A stretch of DNA of 64,000 nucleotides, taken from positions 2,108,001 to 2,172,000 of the forward strand of contig NZ_OZ241968.1 of NCBI RefSeq assembly GCF_965204125.1. The letters are read 5' to 3'. The first letter of the stretch is position 1; every line of letters starts with the position of its first letter. Under the pieces are notes generated by a model. The model was not told the origin of the DNA. It did no database searches and saw only the letters and a program-made list of their open reading frames with translations. Below, one piece after another: positions 1 to 7,461 of the stretch. The stretch is from Poriferisodalis sp965204125 (lineage in GTDB: Bacteria > Actinomycetota > Acidimicrobiia > Acidimicrobiales > Poriferisodalaceae). A program made the position numbers and the translations under genes.

Positions 1-540
1 CCCACATCGGTCCATGAGCGCCGAGTTGATCGTGGCGAGATGCCCGCTGGCATGCAGTATCAGCGTCGGCCGGTCGCCGGTCACGGTGTCGAGGTGGCGC
101 GCCACGAGCCGCTCGCCCGGGAAGTAGATGGGGTCGAGGCCCCACGCCAGCAGCGTCTGGGAATCGTCGGTCAGATCTGCCGCAGCCTTGCCCAGCCGTT
201 CGAGCACATCGTCGATCGAGGTGCAGCCCGGCCACAGCTGTCCCTGGGGGTCGCGCCGGTCGAAGTAGCCGACGTAGGTGGAGTTCCACAGGCCGCCTGA
301 CATCACGTGGCAGTGGGCTTCGATGAATCCGGGCATGATCACGTGCTCGGCAAAGCAATCGTCGATGCGGTGTTCGCCCCACGACGCCAGCTCGTCGGTG
401 CTGCCGACGCCCAGAATGCGGTCGCCGGCCACTGCCACGGCTTCACCGAAGGGGAAAGCGGGATTGATGGTGATGACCCGGCGAGCCGGGTAGATCACGA
501 ACGGCTCGTTCTCGGTGCTGGCCGGCGCGTGCGATTCCAT
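1..540 (-). CDS. Amidohydrolase family 3 (YtcJ-like), N-terminal part
   Basis: Only the first 180 residues lie in the window; the gene runs off the left edge. The frame opens with the short beta-domain typical of metal-dependent amidohydrolases and then shows PGFIEAHCHV, with the metal-binding HxH at H76 and H78. The YtcJ-like branch is usually about 540-570 residues and hydrolyses C-N bonds in varied substrates; the substrate here cannot be told. The ATG (538-540) overlaps the TGA of the upstream ABC ATPase by one base (TGATG), so the two are probably translationally coupled and the enzyme may act on something imported by the peptide transporter. The coupling is seen; the functional link is inference. 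Confidence 0.85.
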   Translation of the reverse strand, partial: MESHAPASTENEPFVIYPARRVITINPAFPFGEAVAVAGDRILGVGSTDELASWGEHRIDDCFAEHVIMPGFIEAHCHVMSGGLWNSTYVGYFDRRDPQGQLWPGCTSIDDVLERLGKAAADLTDDSQTLLAWGLDPIYFPGERLVARHLDTVTGDRPTLILHASGHLATINSALMDRCG

Positions 541-1469
541 CAGTCCTGCTCCTGTGCTACGAGGTGTCCCGGTTCCACTTCGACCAGTGTCACGGGCTCG
601 GGGGCGGTGCCGGCCTCGAAGACCGGGCTGGGCACCTCGTCGGTCTGCACCGAGCGGTCGGTCCGACGACGAGCCGGATCGGCGATCGGCACCGCGTCGA
701 GCAACCGCTTGGTGTAATCGTGCATGGGGTTCTCGAAGATGGCTCGGCGCGGACCCAGCTCCACGATCTGGCCGAGGTACATCACGCCGACCCGGTGAGC
801 GATCCGCTCCACAACGGCGAGGTCGTGGCTGATGAACAGGTACGACAGGCCCATCTCGTCCTGCAGGTCCATCATGAGATTGATGACCTGCGCCTGGATC
901 GAGACGTCCAGTGCAGACACTGCCTCATCGGCGATCACCAGCTCAGGCCGCAGCGTCAGCGCCCGGGCGATGCAGATGCGCTGCCGCTGACCTCCGGAGA
1001 ATTGGTGCGGGTACTGCCGCATGTCGTCGGGCGACATGCCGACCCGTCGCAGGAGATCGGCGACCACATCATCGATCTCACGCTTGGGCACCGCACGATG
1101 GATCTCGAGCGGCTCAGCGATCGCCTTGCCCACCGTGCGACGGGGATCCAGGCTGGCGAAGGGGTCCTGGAAGACGATCTGCGCCTTGCGCCGGTGGGGC
1201 CGCAACGCCCGGGGGCCCAAGTTCGTGATGTCGGCACCATCGAGCCGGATGGTGCCGCTGGTCGGATTCAGCAGGCGGATGATCAGGTATGCCAGCGTCG
1301 ACTTGCCGCAGCCGCTCTCGCCGACCACCGCCAGCGTCTCGCCGCGATCGATGTGCAGGCTGACCTGCTCCACAGCGTGCACGCGGGCGCCATGGGTGGC
1401 GGGGAAGTGTTTGGTGAGCGCCTCGACCTCGACGATCGGCTCAGCCTCAGGGGGATCGTGCCGCGTCAC
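540..1469 (-). CDS. Peptide ABC transporter ATP-binding protein (DppF/OppF type)
   Basis: Cytoplasmic ATPase of a Dpp/Opp-type importer, 309 residues. Walker A GESGCGKST is at 50-58, the Q-loop in VFQDPFASLDP near 99-109, the ABC signature SGGQR at 158-162 and Walker B LVIADEA at 177-183. The GTG start (1467-1469) overlaps the preceding ATPase stop as GTGA, fixing the start. The C-terminal tail after the nucleotide-binding domain carries the oligopeptide-type extension (YTKRLLDAVP). It is the last transporter gene of the operon binding protein-permease-permease-ATPase-ATPase and is followed directly by the amidohydrolase. Substrate could be peptides, nickel or opines; sequence alone does not decide. 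Confidence 0.93.
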   Translation of the reverse strand: MTRHDPPEAEPIVEVEALTKHFPATHGARVHAVEQVSLHIDRGETLAVVGESGCGKSTLAYLIIRLLNPTSGTIRLDGADITNLGPRALRPHRRKAQIVFQDPFASLDPRRTVGKAIAEPLEIHRAVPKREIDDVVADLLRRVGMSPDDMRQYPHQFSGGQRQRICIARALTLRPELVIADEAVSALDVSIQAQVINLMMDLQDEMGLSYLFISHDLAVVERIAHRVGVMYLGQIVELGPRRAIFENPMHDYTKRLLDAVPIADPARRRTDRSVQTDEVPSPVFEAGTAPEPVTLVEVEPGHLVAQEQD

Positions 1470-2404
1470 GAGTCCGAGCCCCCGTCGCTGTCGGCCCCGG
1501 CGGCCGCAGCAGCCGCCAGCGCATCGGGATCGATCAGGTCGAAGCGCTGCGGGGCCTCGACGCCGGCCATCGACCCCAGCCGCGGCACAGCAGCCAGCAG
1601 CGACTGCGTGTAGGGCTCGCTGGGCCGATCGAAGATGTCCGAGACATGGCCGCGCTCCACCAATCGCGACTGCTGCATCACCACCACCTCGTCGGCGATC
1701 TCGGCCACCACGCCCATGTCGTGGGTGATGATCAGCACGGCTGCGCCGGTCTCGCGCTGCATCTCGGCGATCAGGGCGAGGATCTGCGCTTGGATCGTCA
1801 CGTCGAGCGCGGTGGTGGGCTCGTCCGCGATCAGGATCGCCGGGTCGCAGGCAAGCGCCATGGCGATCATGACCCGCTGGCGCATCCCGCCCGACATCTC
1901 GTGGGGGTACTGGTCGATCCGGCGCGCAGCGTCGGGAATGCGCACCCTGTTCAGCATCTCCAACGTGCGCTCGCGAGCCTCGCCGCGGTTCATGCCACGG
2001 TGGAGCCGCAGCGCCTCGCCGATCTGGCTGCCGACCGTATAGACGGGGTTGAGGCTGGTCAGCGGTTCCTGGAAGATCATCGAGATGCGGTCGCCCCGGA
2101 TCGACCGCATCTGCGGTTCGGGCAGCTGCAGCAAGTCCTCGACGCTGCCGTCGTCGTGGCGGAACAGCACCTCGCCGCTGCGGATCTCCGCCCGGGTGCC
2201 GATCTCGATGAGGCGCATGATCGAGAGCGCCGTGACCGACTTGCCCGAGCCCGACTCGCCGACCACCGCAAGCGTCCCGCCGTCGTGCAGGTCGAACGAC
2301 ACGTCGTTCACGGCGATGAACTCGTCGAAGCCGACGGTGAGGCCCCGAACCCGCAGCCGTGGCGAATCTCCTGGGGCGCCGTCGCCGTTCGTCAGAGCGC
2401 TCAT
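1466..2404 (-). CDS. Peptide ABC transporter ATP-binding protein (DppD/OppD type)
   Basis: First of the two ATPases of the Dpp/Opp-type importer, 312 residues. Walker A GESGSGKS lies at 49-56, signature SGGMRQR at 171-177 and Walker B LIADEPT at 191-197, followed by the D-loop and the oligopeptide-transporter C-terminal extension (EPYTQSLLAAVP). The ATG at 2402-2404 sits 3 bases after the permease stop (2408-2410), and the gene ends in a GTGA overlap with the second ATPase. An Ala/Asp-rich tail closes the protein. It pairs with the DppF-type ATPase to drive transport through the two permeases. Confidence 0.93.
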   Translation of the reverse strand: MSALTNGDGAPGDSPRLRVRGLTVGFDEFIAVNDVSFDLHDGGTLAVVGESGSGKSVTALSIMRLIEIGTRAEIRSGEVLFRHDDGSVEDLLQLPEPQMRSIRGDRISMIFQEPLTSLNPVYTVGSQIGEALRLHRGMNRGEARERTLEMLNRVRIPDAARRIDQYPHEMSGGMRQRVMIAMALACDPAILIADEPTTALDVTIQAQILALIAEMQRETGAAVLIITHDMGVVAEIADEVVVMQQSRLVERGHVSDIFDRPSEPYTQSLLAAVPRLGSMAGVEAPQRFDLIDPDALAAAAAAGADSDGGSDS

Positions 2405-2407
2405 CGC

Positions 2408-3337
2408 TCAGCGTCCCCGCAGCTTGGGGTTGTAGGCATCCTGCAGCCCGTCGCCGATGAGGCTGAAGCTCAGCACGGTGAAGAAGATCGCCAGGCCGGG
2501 GAAGGTCACCGACCACCACGCCGTCAGGAAGTTCCCTCGGTTCAGCCCGATCATCAAGCCCCAGCTCGTGGTGTTGGGATCACCGAGGCCCAGGAACGCC
2601 AGCCCCGCCTCGAACAGGATTGCCGTACCCATGATGAGCGTGGCCGACACGATGAGCGGCGGCAGCGCATTGGGGAACACCACCTTGCGAATGATGCGCC
2701 AGTCCGTCGCTCCCACCGCTCGGGCTGCCCGCACGAATTCCAGGTTCTTCAGTCTCAGGAACTCCGCACGAGTGATGCGAGCGATCCCCGGCCACGCCAC
2801 TACGCCGATGGCGAACGAGATCGTCCACATCGACGGCTCGAACAGCGCCACGAGCACCATCGCGAACAGCAGCGCAGGCAGCACCTGGAAGAACTCGGTG
2901 AAGCGCATGAGGGCGCTGTCGAGCCAGCCGCCGTAATAGCCGGCGAGCGCGCCGATGCTGATGCCGATCACCAGCACCATCGCAGCCGCCATGGCGGCCA
3001 CCGTCATGCTGGTCGTGCCGCCCCCGATCACCCCGGCCAGCACGTCACGTCCCAAATAGTCGGTGCCCAAGCGGGCCTCGGCCAGCTCTCCGGGACCAGT
3101 CAGCGGGATCGCCACGATGTCCTTGGGATCGTTGTCGTAGATCCGCGGCCCGGCGACCGTCATGAAGACGATCCCGATGAGCATCACCACACCGGCCACT
3201 GCCGCCTTGTTGCGCACGAACAACCGCAGTGTTTCGCGACCTGGGCGACCCGATCCGCCTTCGCCGCCGGCGCCCAGGCCGGGTGCGACGGGCAGATCGG
3301 CGGCGGCCACCTCGCCACGTCCCATCGCGTCAGACAT
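2408..3337 (-). CDS. Peptide ABC transporter permease (DppC/OppC type)
   Basis: Inner-membrane permease of 309 residues. A short cytoplasmic N-terminus leads to a first transmembrane helix at about 40-60, then the OppC-type N-terminal segment and the BPD_transp_1 domain with five further helices. The ATPase-contact EAA loop is visible around residues 195-225 (AARAVGATDWRIIRKVVFPN). The ATG at 3335-3337 overlaps the DppB-type gene by 8 bases. It forms the translocation pore with the DppB-type subunit. Confidence 0.93.
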   Translation of the reverse strand: MSDAMGRGEVAAADLPVAPGLGAGGEGGSGRPGRETLRLFVRNKAAVAGVVMLIGIVFMTVAGPRIYDNDPKDIVAIPLTGPGELAEARLGTDYLGRDVLAGVIGGGTTSMTVAAMAAAMVLVIGISIGALAGYYGGWLDSALMRFTEFFQVLPALLFAMVLVALFEPSMWTISFAIGVVAWPGIARITRAEFLRLKNLEFVRAARAVGATDWRIIRKVVFPNALPPLIVSATLIMGTAILFEAGLAFLGLGDPNTTSWGLMIGLNRGNFLTAWWSVTFPGLAIFFTVLSFSLIGDGLQDAYNPKLRGR

Positions 3338-4313
3338 TGGAACGCTCCCGCAGCCGGATGCGCGGGTCGATGATCGTGTACAGCAGATCGGTGAGCAGGT
3401 TGGCCACGATCACCATCACCGACGACACCATCAGCACGCCGAGCAGCACCGAGGTGTCCCGGCGGAGAATCGAGTCGAACGCCAATCGGCCGAGCCCGGG
3501 CCAGTTGAATACGGTCTCGACGAGCAGCGCCCCAGACAGCAGCGCGCCGAACTGCAGACCCACCACGGTCACCACGGGGATGACGGCGTTGCGCAGCGCG
3601 TGCTTGTATACGACGCGGCGCTCGTTCAGGCCCTTGGCCCGCGCCGTGCGCACATAGTCCGACTCGAGCACTTCTAGCATCGACGCCCGAGACAGCCGGC
3701 TGTACTGCGCCAGGTAGATGAGGCCGAGCGTGAGCGCGGGCAGCACCAGGTGCTCGCCCACGTCGAGCACATTCGCGAGCAGGCCCTCGCCGTAGTTCAC
3801 GTCGTGCCAACCCTGCACCGGCAGCAGCTTCCAGGCGGAGGCGAACAGGATCACCAGCATGATCCCGGTCCAGAAGACCGGCATCGAGAAGCCCACCAGC
3901 GCCAGCACGGTCGCTCCATGGCTGAGCGGGCTCTCGGGACGGCGCGCGGTGGCGACGCCCACCATCGTCCCAGCCGCCACGGCAAACGCCAGCGCGGTTC
4001 CCACTAGCAGCACGGTGGGCCACAGGCGTTGGAGGATCAGCGACGTCACCGACTGGTTGAAGAAGTACGAATCGCCCAGATCGCCGGTGGCGACCCGGCC
4101 GACATACGACGCGAGCTGCACGATGACCGGGCGGTCGAGTCCGTATTGCGCGCGGATCTCCTCCAGCAGCTCAGGATCGCCGGCCCCGCTCTCGCCCACG
4201 ATGACGGTGGCGGGATCGCCCGGCGTGATGTGGATCAGCAAGAAGTTGAGGCACATCACTGCCAGGATCAGCCCGAGTGCTTGGGCGATCCTGGCAGCGA
4301 TGGACCTCAGCAT
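3330..4313 (-). CDS. Peptide ABC transporter permease (DppB/OppB type)
   Basis: Inner-membrane permease of 327 residues beginning MLRSIAARIAQALGLI, whose first transmembrane helix (10-30) is characteristic of DppB. A periplasmic segment (HITPGDPA) follows and then the BPD_transp_1 domain, with an EAA loop around 215-245 (RTARAKGLNERRVVYKHALRN). It starts 67 bp after the binding protein gene and overlaps the DppC-type gene by 8 bases. It is the second pore subunit of the importer. Confidence 0.93.
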   Translation of the reverse strand: MLRSIAARIAQALGLILAVMCLNFLLIHITPGDPATVIVGESGAGDPELLEEIRAQYGLDRPVIVQLASYVGRVATGDLGDSYFFNQSVTSLILQRLWPTVLLVGTALAFAVAAGTMVGVATARRPESPLSHGATVLALVGFSMPVFWTGIMLVILFASAWKLLPVQGWHDVNYGEGLLANVLDVGEHLVLPALTLGLIYLAQYSRLSRASMLEVLESDYVRTARAKGLNERRVVYKHALRNAVIPVVTVVGLQFGALLSGALLVETVFNWPGLGRLAFDSILRRDTSVLLGVLMVSSVMVIVANLLTDLLYTIIDPRIRLRERSNV

Positions 4314-4380
4314 GCTCCGTCCTTGTTGAGCGAGATTCCGGCGGTCACCTCGGTGTTGCCGGAATGGTGCTCAGTTGGCG

Positions 4381-6171
4381 CTACTCGTCCAGCCAGACCT
4401 CGTGCATGGGCGACATCTGCCCCCAGATGTTGTTGGTCGGCGGGTTCATGACCGCCGGGTTGTAGGCCTGCCAGAACGAGGGCGTGTTCAGGAAGAAGAT
4501 CGGCATGTCTTCGGCCACGATCTCCTGGAACTCGGCATACAACTCGGCACGCTTGTCAATGTCGAACTCCTGGCCGGCCGCGTTGAGCAGCGCGTCGACA
4601 TCGGGGTTGCAGTAGCCCGTGTTGTTCGTCCAGATCACGCCCACCCGGTTGTCGCACAGGTAGGTGCGGTGCACGCCGATGACCGGATCGCCCCAGTTCC
4701 AGACCTGGTTGATCGTCATCTGGTACTCCCCGGCGGCGACTCGTTGCGCCCAGGTCGGGAAGTCGGGTGACACGCTCAGTTCAACCTCGATGCCGGCTTC
4801 CTCCAGTTGCTGCTGCACATACTCGGCTTGCACCACGAATGCCGGCGGGATGTAGTCGATGGAGAGCTGCAGTTCTCCTGGGCCGTAGCCAGCTTCAGCC
4901 AACAACGCCTTCGCCCGATCGATGTCCTTCTCGTAGTGATTCACGTTCGGGTTGTGGAACGGGCTGGCGGCCGCAATGCCGGTTGGCACCGGGAACGTGA
5001 TCCCTTGGTCGATGACCTCGGAGAGGAAGTCGCGATCGATCGCGTACGCGATCGCCTGCCGCACCCGCTTGTCCGACAGCGCCGGGTCGTTCACGTTCAT
5101 TTCCATCCAGTTGATCTGCCCGATGGCTTCGTGGCCCTTGGCACTCACTTCGACGTCGGGGTTGTCCATCAGACGCAGCACGTTCGCTGACGGGCCCAGC
5201 GTCGACGACAGGTGGGTTGTGCCGTTCTCGAGCCCGAGCACGATGGCTGTGCTCTCAGGTGTGATCTCCATCACGATCTCGTCCAGGCATGGCGTGCCCT
5301 CGATGAAGAAGTCGTCGAAGCGCTCCATCCGGATGATCGTGCCCGGCTCGTACTCGGTCAGCCGGAACGGGCCCGAGCCCACGAAGTCCTCGCTGTTGCG
5401 CGGGTGGGTCGGCATCTCCTGGCCGTCATCGAAGACGTGCTTGGGGATGATCGGCAGCAGACCGGGCGACATCGCCAGCAGAATCGCAGGGTGCGGCTGG
5501 CTCAGGTTGATCACCGCGGTGTGCTCGTCGGGCGTGTCCACGGTGGTCACCGGTGCGTACATCGTCTTGAACGGGTGATGTGCCTGCACGGTCTGGATTG
5601 AGAACGCCACGTCGGCGGATGTAATGGGCATGCCGTCGTGGAACACCGCGTCTTCGACCAGATGCAGCGTCACCGAGAGGCCATCGTCGGCCACTTCCCA
5701 GCTCTCGGCCAGGTACGGCATGGGGTTGTACTCGGCGTCGTACAGCAGTGGGCTGGCGTTGAGCTGCGTGCCGGGCACGGCGGTGGCGTAGCCCGACTGC
5801 ACGGTGCCGTTCAGGTGCCGCGGCACCTGCGTGCTGCCGATGATGAGCGTCCCGCCCACGTTCTGCCCGTGGTTGCACGCAGCAGCGGCCATGTCATCGG
5901 CCATGTCGTCATCCATGTCGCCGCTGTCGTCGGCCATGTCGTCGTCAGCCATGTCGCCGTCGGCCATGTCGTCGTCAGCCATGTCGCCGTCATCGGCCAT
6001 GTCATCGCCGGCATCGCCGCCCGAGTCCGCAGCGGCGGTGGTGGCCGGCGCGGCGTCATCACCGTCGTCGTCACTGCTGCACGCCGCAGCGATCAGTGCG
6101 AACACCGCAAGCAGCGTGATCAGCAGCCGGCCGAAGCTCCGCTGCCTGCCACGCGTTGTCGTGGTCCTCAT
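4381..6171 (-). CDS. Peptide ABC transporter substrate-binding lipoprotein (DppA type, SBP family 5)
   Basis: Captures the substrate outside the membrane and delivers it to the DppBC-type pore. The 596-residue protein starts MRTTTTRGRQ; a hydrophobic signal (16-30) ends in the lipobox LIAAAC with the lipidated Cys at 31. Residues 32-98 form a very acidic linker built from MAD/MADD repeats. The SBP family 5 domain fills the rest (for example AEYNPMPYLAESWEV and DGMPITSADVAFS). The ATG at 6169-6171 is chosen over one 36 bases upstream because GGGAGG lies at good spacing before it. It heads the minus-strand operon; the 170 bp before the divergent flavin monooxygenase must hold its promoter. Confidence 0.93.
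   Translation of the reverse strand: MRTTTTRGRQRSFGRLLITLLAVFALIAAACSSDDDGDDAAPATTAAADSGGDAGDDMADDGDMADDDMADGDMADDDMADDSGDMDDDMADDMAAAACNHGQNVGGTLIIGSTQVPRHLNGTVQSGYATAVPGTQLNASPLLYDAEYNPMPYLAESWEVADDGLSVTLHLVEDAVFHDGMPITSADVAFSIQTVQAHHPFKTMYAPVTTVDTPDEHTAVINLSQPHPAILLAMSPGLLPIIPKHVFDDGQEMPTHPRNSEDFVGSGPFRLTEYEPGTIIRMERFDDFFIEGTPCLDEIVMEITPESTAIVLGLENGTTHLSSTLGPSANVLRLMDNPDVEVSAKGHEAIGQINWMEMNVNDPALSDKRVRQAIAYAIDRDFLSEVIDQGITFPVPTGIAAASPFHNPNVNHYEKDIDRAKALLAEAGYGPGELQLSIDYIPPAFVVQAEYVQQQLEEAGIEVELSVSPDFPTWAQRVAAGEYQMTINQVWNWGDPVIGVHRTYLCDNRVGVIWTNNTGYCNPDVDALLNAAGQEFDIDKRAELYAEFQEIVAEDMPIFFLNTPSFWQAYNPAVMNPPTNNIWGQMSPMHEVWLDE
5878..6079 (-). repeat. Degenerate tandem repeat encoding an acidic Met-Ala-Asp linker
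   Basis: Within the binding protein gene, short units such as gccatgtcgtcatc recur (on the plus strand) and encode MADD, GDMADDD and MADDSGD in tandem. The stretch is nearly all Asp, Ala, Met and Gly with no aromatic or basic residue. It spans the linker between the lipobox Cys and the folded domain. A comparable MAEEE/MADEE linker is found in the other large binding protein (27454-29166). Confidence 0.8.
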
Positions 6172-6341
6172 GAGGACGTCTCCCTCCCTGGAGGCACCCA
6201 CGGTCACACGACAACGGGCGCAATTCTTGGCTAGGCCCTGGCAGAGCCTGCGCTACCGTAACCGACGATGTCGTTGCCATCGACAGCGGCACGCGCGACG
6301 CTCGGCGTGCGGCACCGCGCACTCAGCAAGGTGGTCGGCCA

Positions 6342-7454
6342 ATGAAGGTCCATTGGTTCTTGCCAACGGGCGGCGACTCCCGTGATGTGCTGCCCGACGA
6401 GCCGGGAGCGCACTGGCGGGCGCCGTCGATGGATTATCTCGCCCAGATCGCGACCGCCTGCGATCAACTCGGCTATGAGGGGATGCTCACGCCGTGCGGC
6501 ACGATGTGCGAGGACGCCTGGCTCTCCACGATTGCGCTGGCCCCGCTGACCAAGCGCGTCAAGTTCCTCGTGGCCTTCCGGCCAGGCTTCCTGTCGCCCA
6601 CGCTGGCGGCACAGATGGCCTCGACCTACCAGCGGCTGTCGGGCGGGCGGCTGCTCATCAACATCGTCACCGGTGCGGAGCCGCGTGAGCTGAACCGCTT
6701 CGGCGACTGGCTCGACAAAGACACCCGCTATGCGCGGACCGGCGAGTTCCTGCGCATCGTGCGGGAGGCGTGGTCGGGCGAGCCGTTCGATTTCGAAGGC
6801 GACTTCTACAAGGTCGCCGCCGCCACCACCCGCGAGGCGCCCGATCCGCTCCCGGCGATCTACTTCGGCGGGGCGTCGCCTGCTGCTGAGCAGATCGCAG
6901 CCGAGCACGTCGACGTCTACCTGGCGTGGGGCGAGCCTCCCGACATGGTGACCGAGCGGCTGGACCGGATGCGTGCCCGCGCCGCTGAGCACGATCGCAC
7001 GCTGCGCTACGGCATCCGCTTCCACGTCATCACCCGGCCCGATGCGGCCGACGCCTGGGCCGTGGCCGACGACATGCTGGCGCACATGAGTCCCGAGGCC
7101 ATCGCCGCTGCCCAGGCCGACTTCGCCACCACGATGTCGGAGGGCCAGCGCCGCATGGCCCAGCTGCACGCCGAGGGCACCGGGCGGCTGGAGATCCACC
7201 CCAATGTGTGGTCGGGCATCGGACTCGTCCGCGGCGGCGCCGGAACGGCGCTGGTCGGCAGCTACAGCGAGGTGGCGGACCGCATTGCCGAATACCACGC
7301 GCTGGGCTTCGACGAGTTCATCCTGTCGGGCTACCCGCACCTCGAAGAGGCGTACTGGTTCGGCGAGGGCGTCATGCCGATGCTGCGTGACCGGGGGCTG
7401 CTCGAACCGCTCGCAGAGGGCTCCGACAGCGCCCTGGTCTCGTCGTTCCGCTGA
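6342..7454 (+). CDS. LLM-class FMN-dependent monooxygenase, SsuD-like
   Basis: A TIM-barrel luciferase-like flavin monooxygenase of 370 residues, close to the usual ~380 for alkanesulfonate monooxygenase SsuD, which uses reduced FMN and O2 to release sulfite from alkanesulfonates. Family landmarks are KFLVAFRPGFLSPTLAAQM (79-97), LLINIVTGAEPRELNRFGDW and YFGGASPAAEQIAAEHVDVYL. No SsuE reductase or sulfonate transporter lies nearby, so the substrate may differ (other LLM enzymes attack dimethylsulfone or nitrilotriacetate-like compounds). It ends 7 bp before the amidotransferase-P450 fusion, suggesting co-expression. Confidence 0.88.
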   Translation: MKVHWFLPTGGDSRDVLPDEPGAHWRAPSMDYLAQIATACDQLGYEGMLTPCGTMCEDAWLSTIALAPLTKRVKFLVAFRPGFLSPTLAAQMASTYQRLSGGRLLINIVTGAEPRELNRFGDWLDKDTRYARTGEFLRIVREAWSGEPFDFEGDFYKVAAATTREAPDPLPAIYFGGASPAAEQIAAEHVDVYLAWGEPPDMVTERLDRMRARAAEHDRTLRYGIRFHVITRPDAADAWAVADDMLAHMSPEAIAAAQADFATTMSEGQRRMAQLHAEGTGRLEIHPNVWSGIGLVRGGAGTALVGSYSEVADRIAEYHALGFDEFILSGYPHLEEAYWFGEGVMPMLRDRGLLEPLAEGSDSALVSSFR

Positions 7455-7461
7455 GCTGCAG

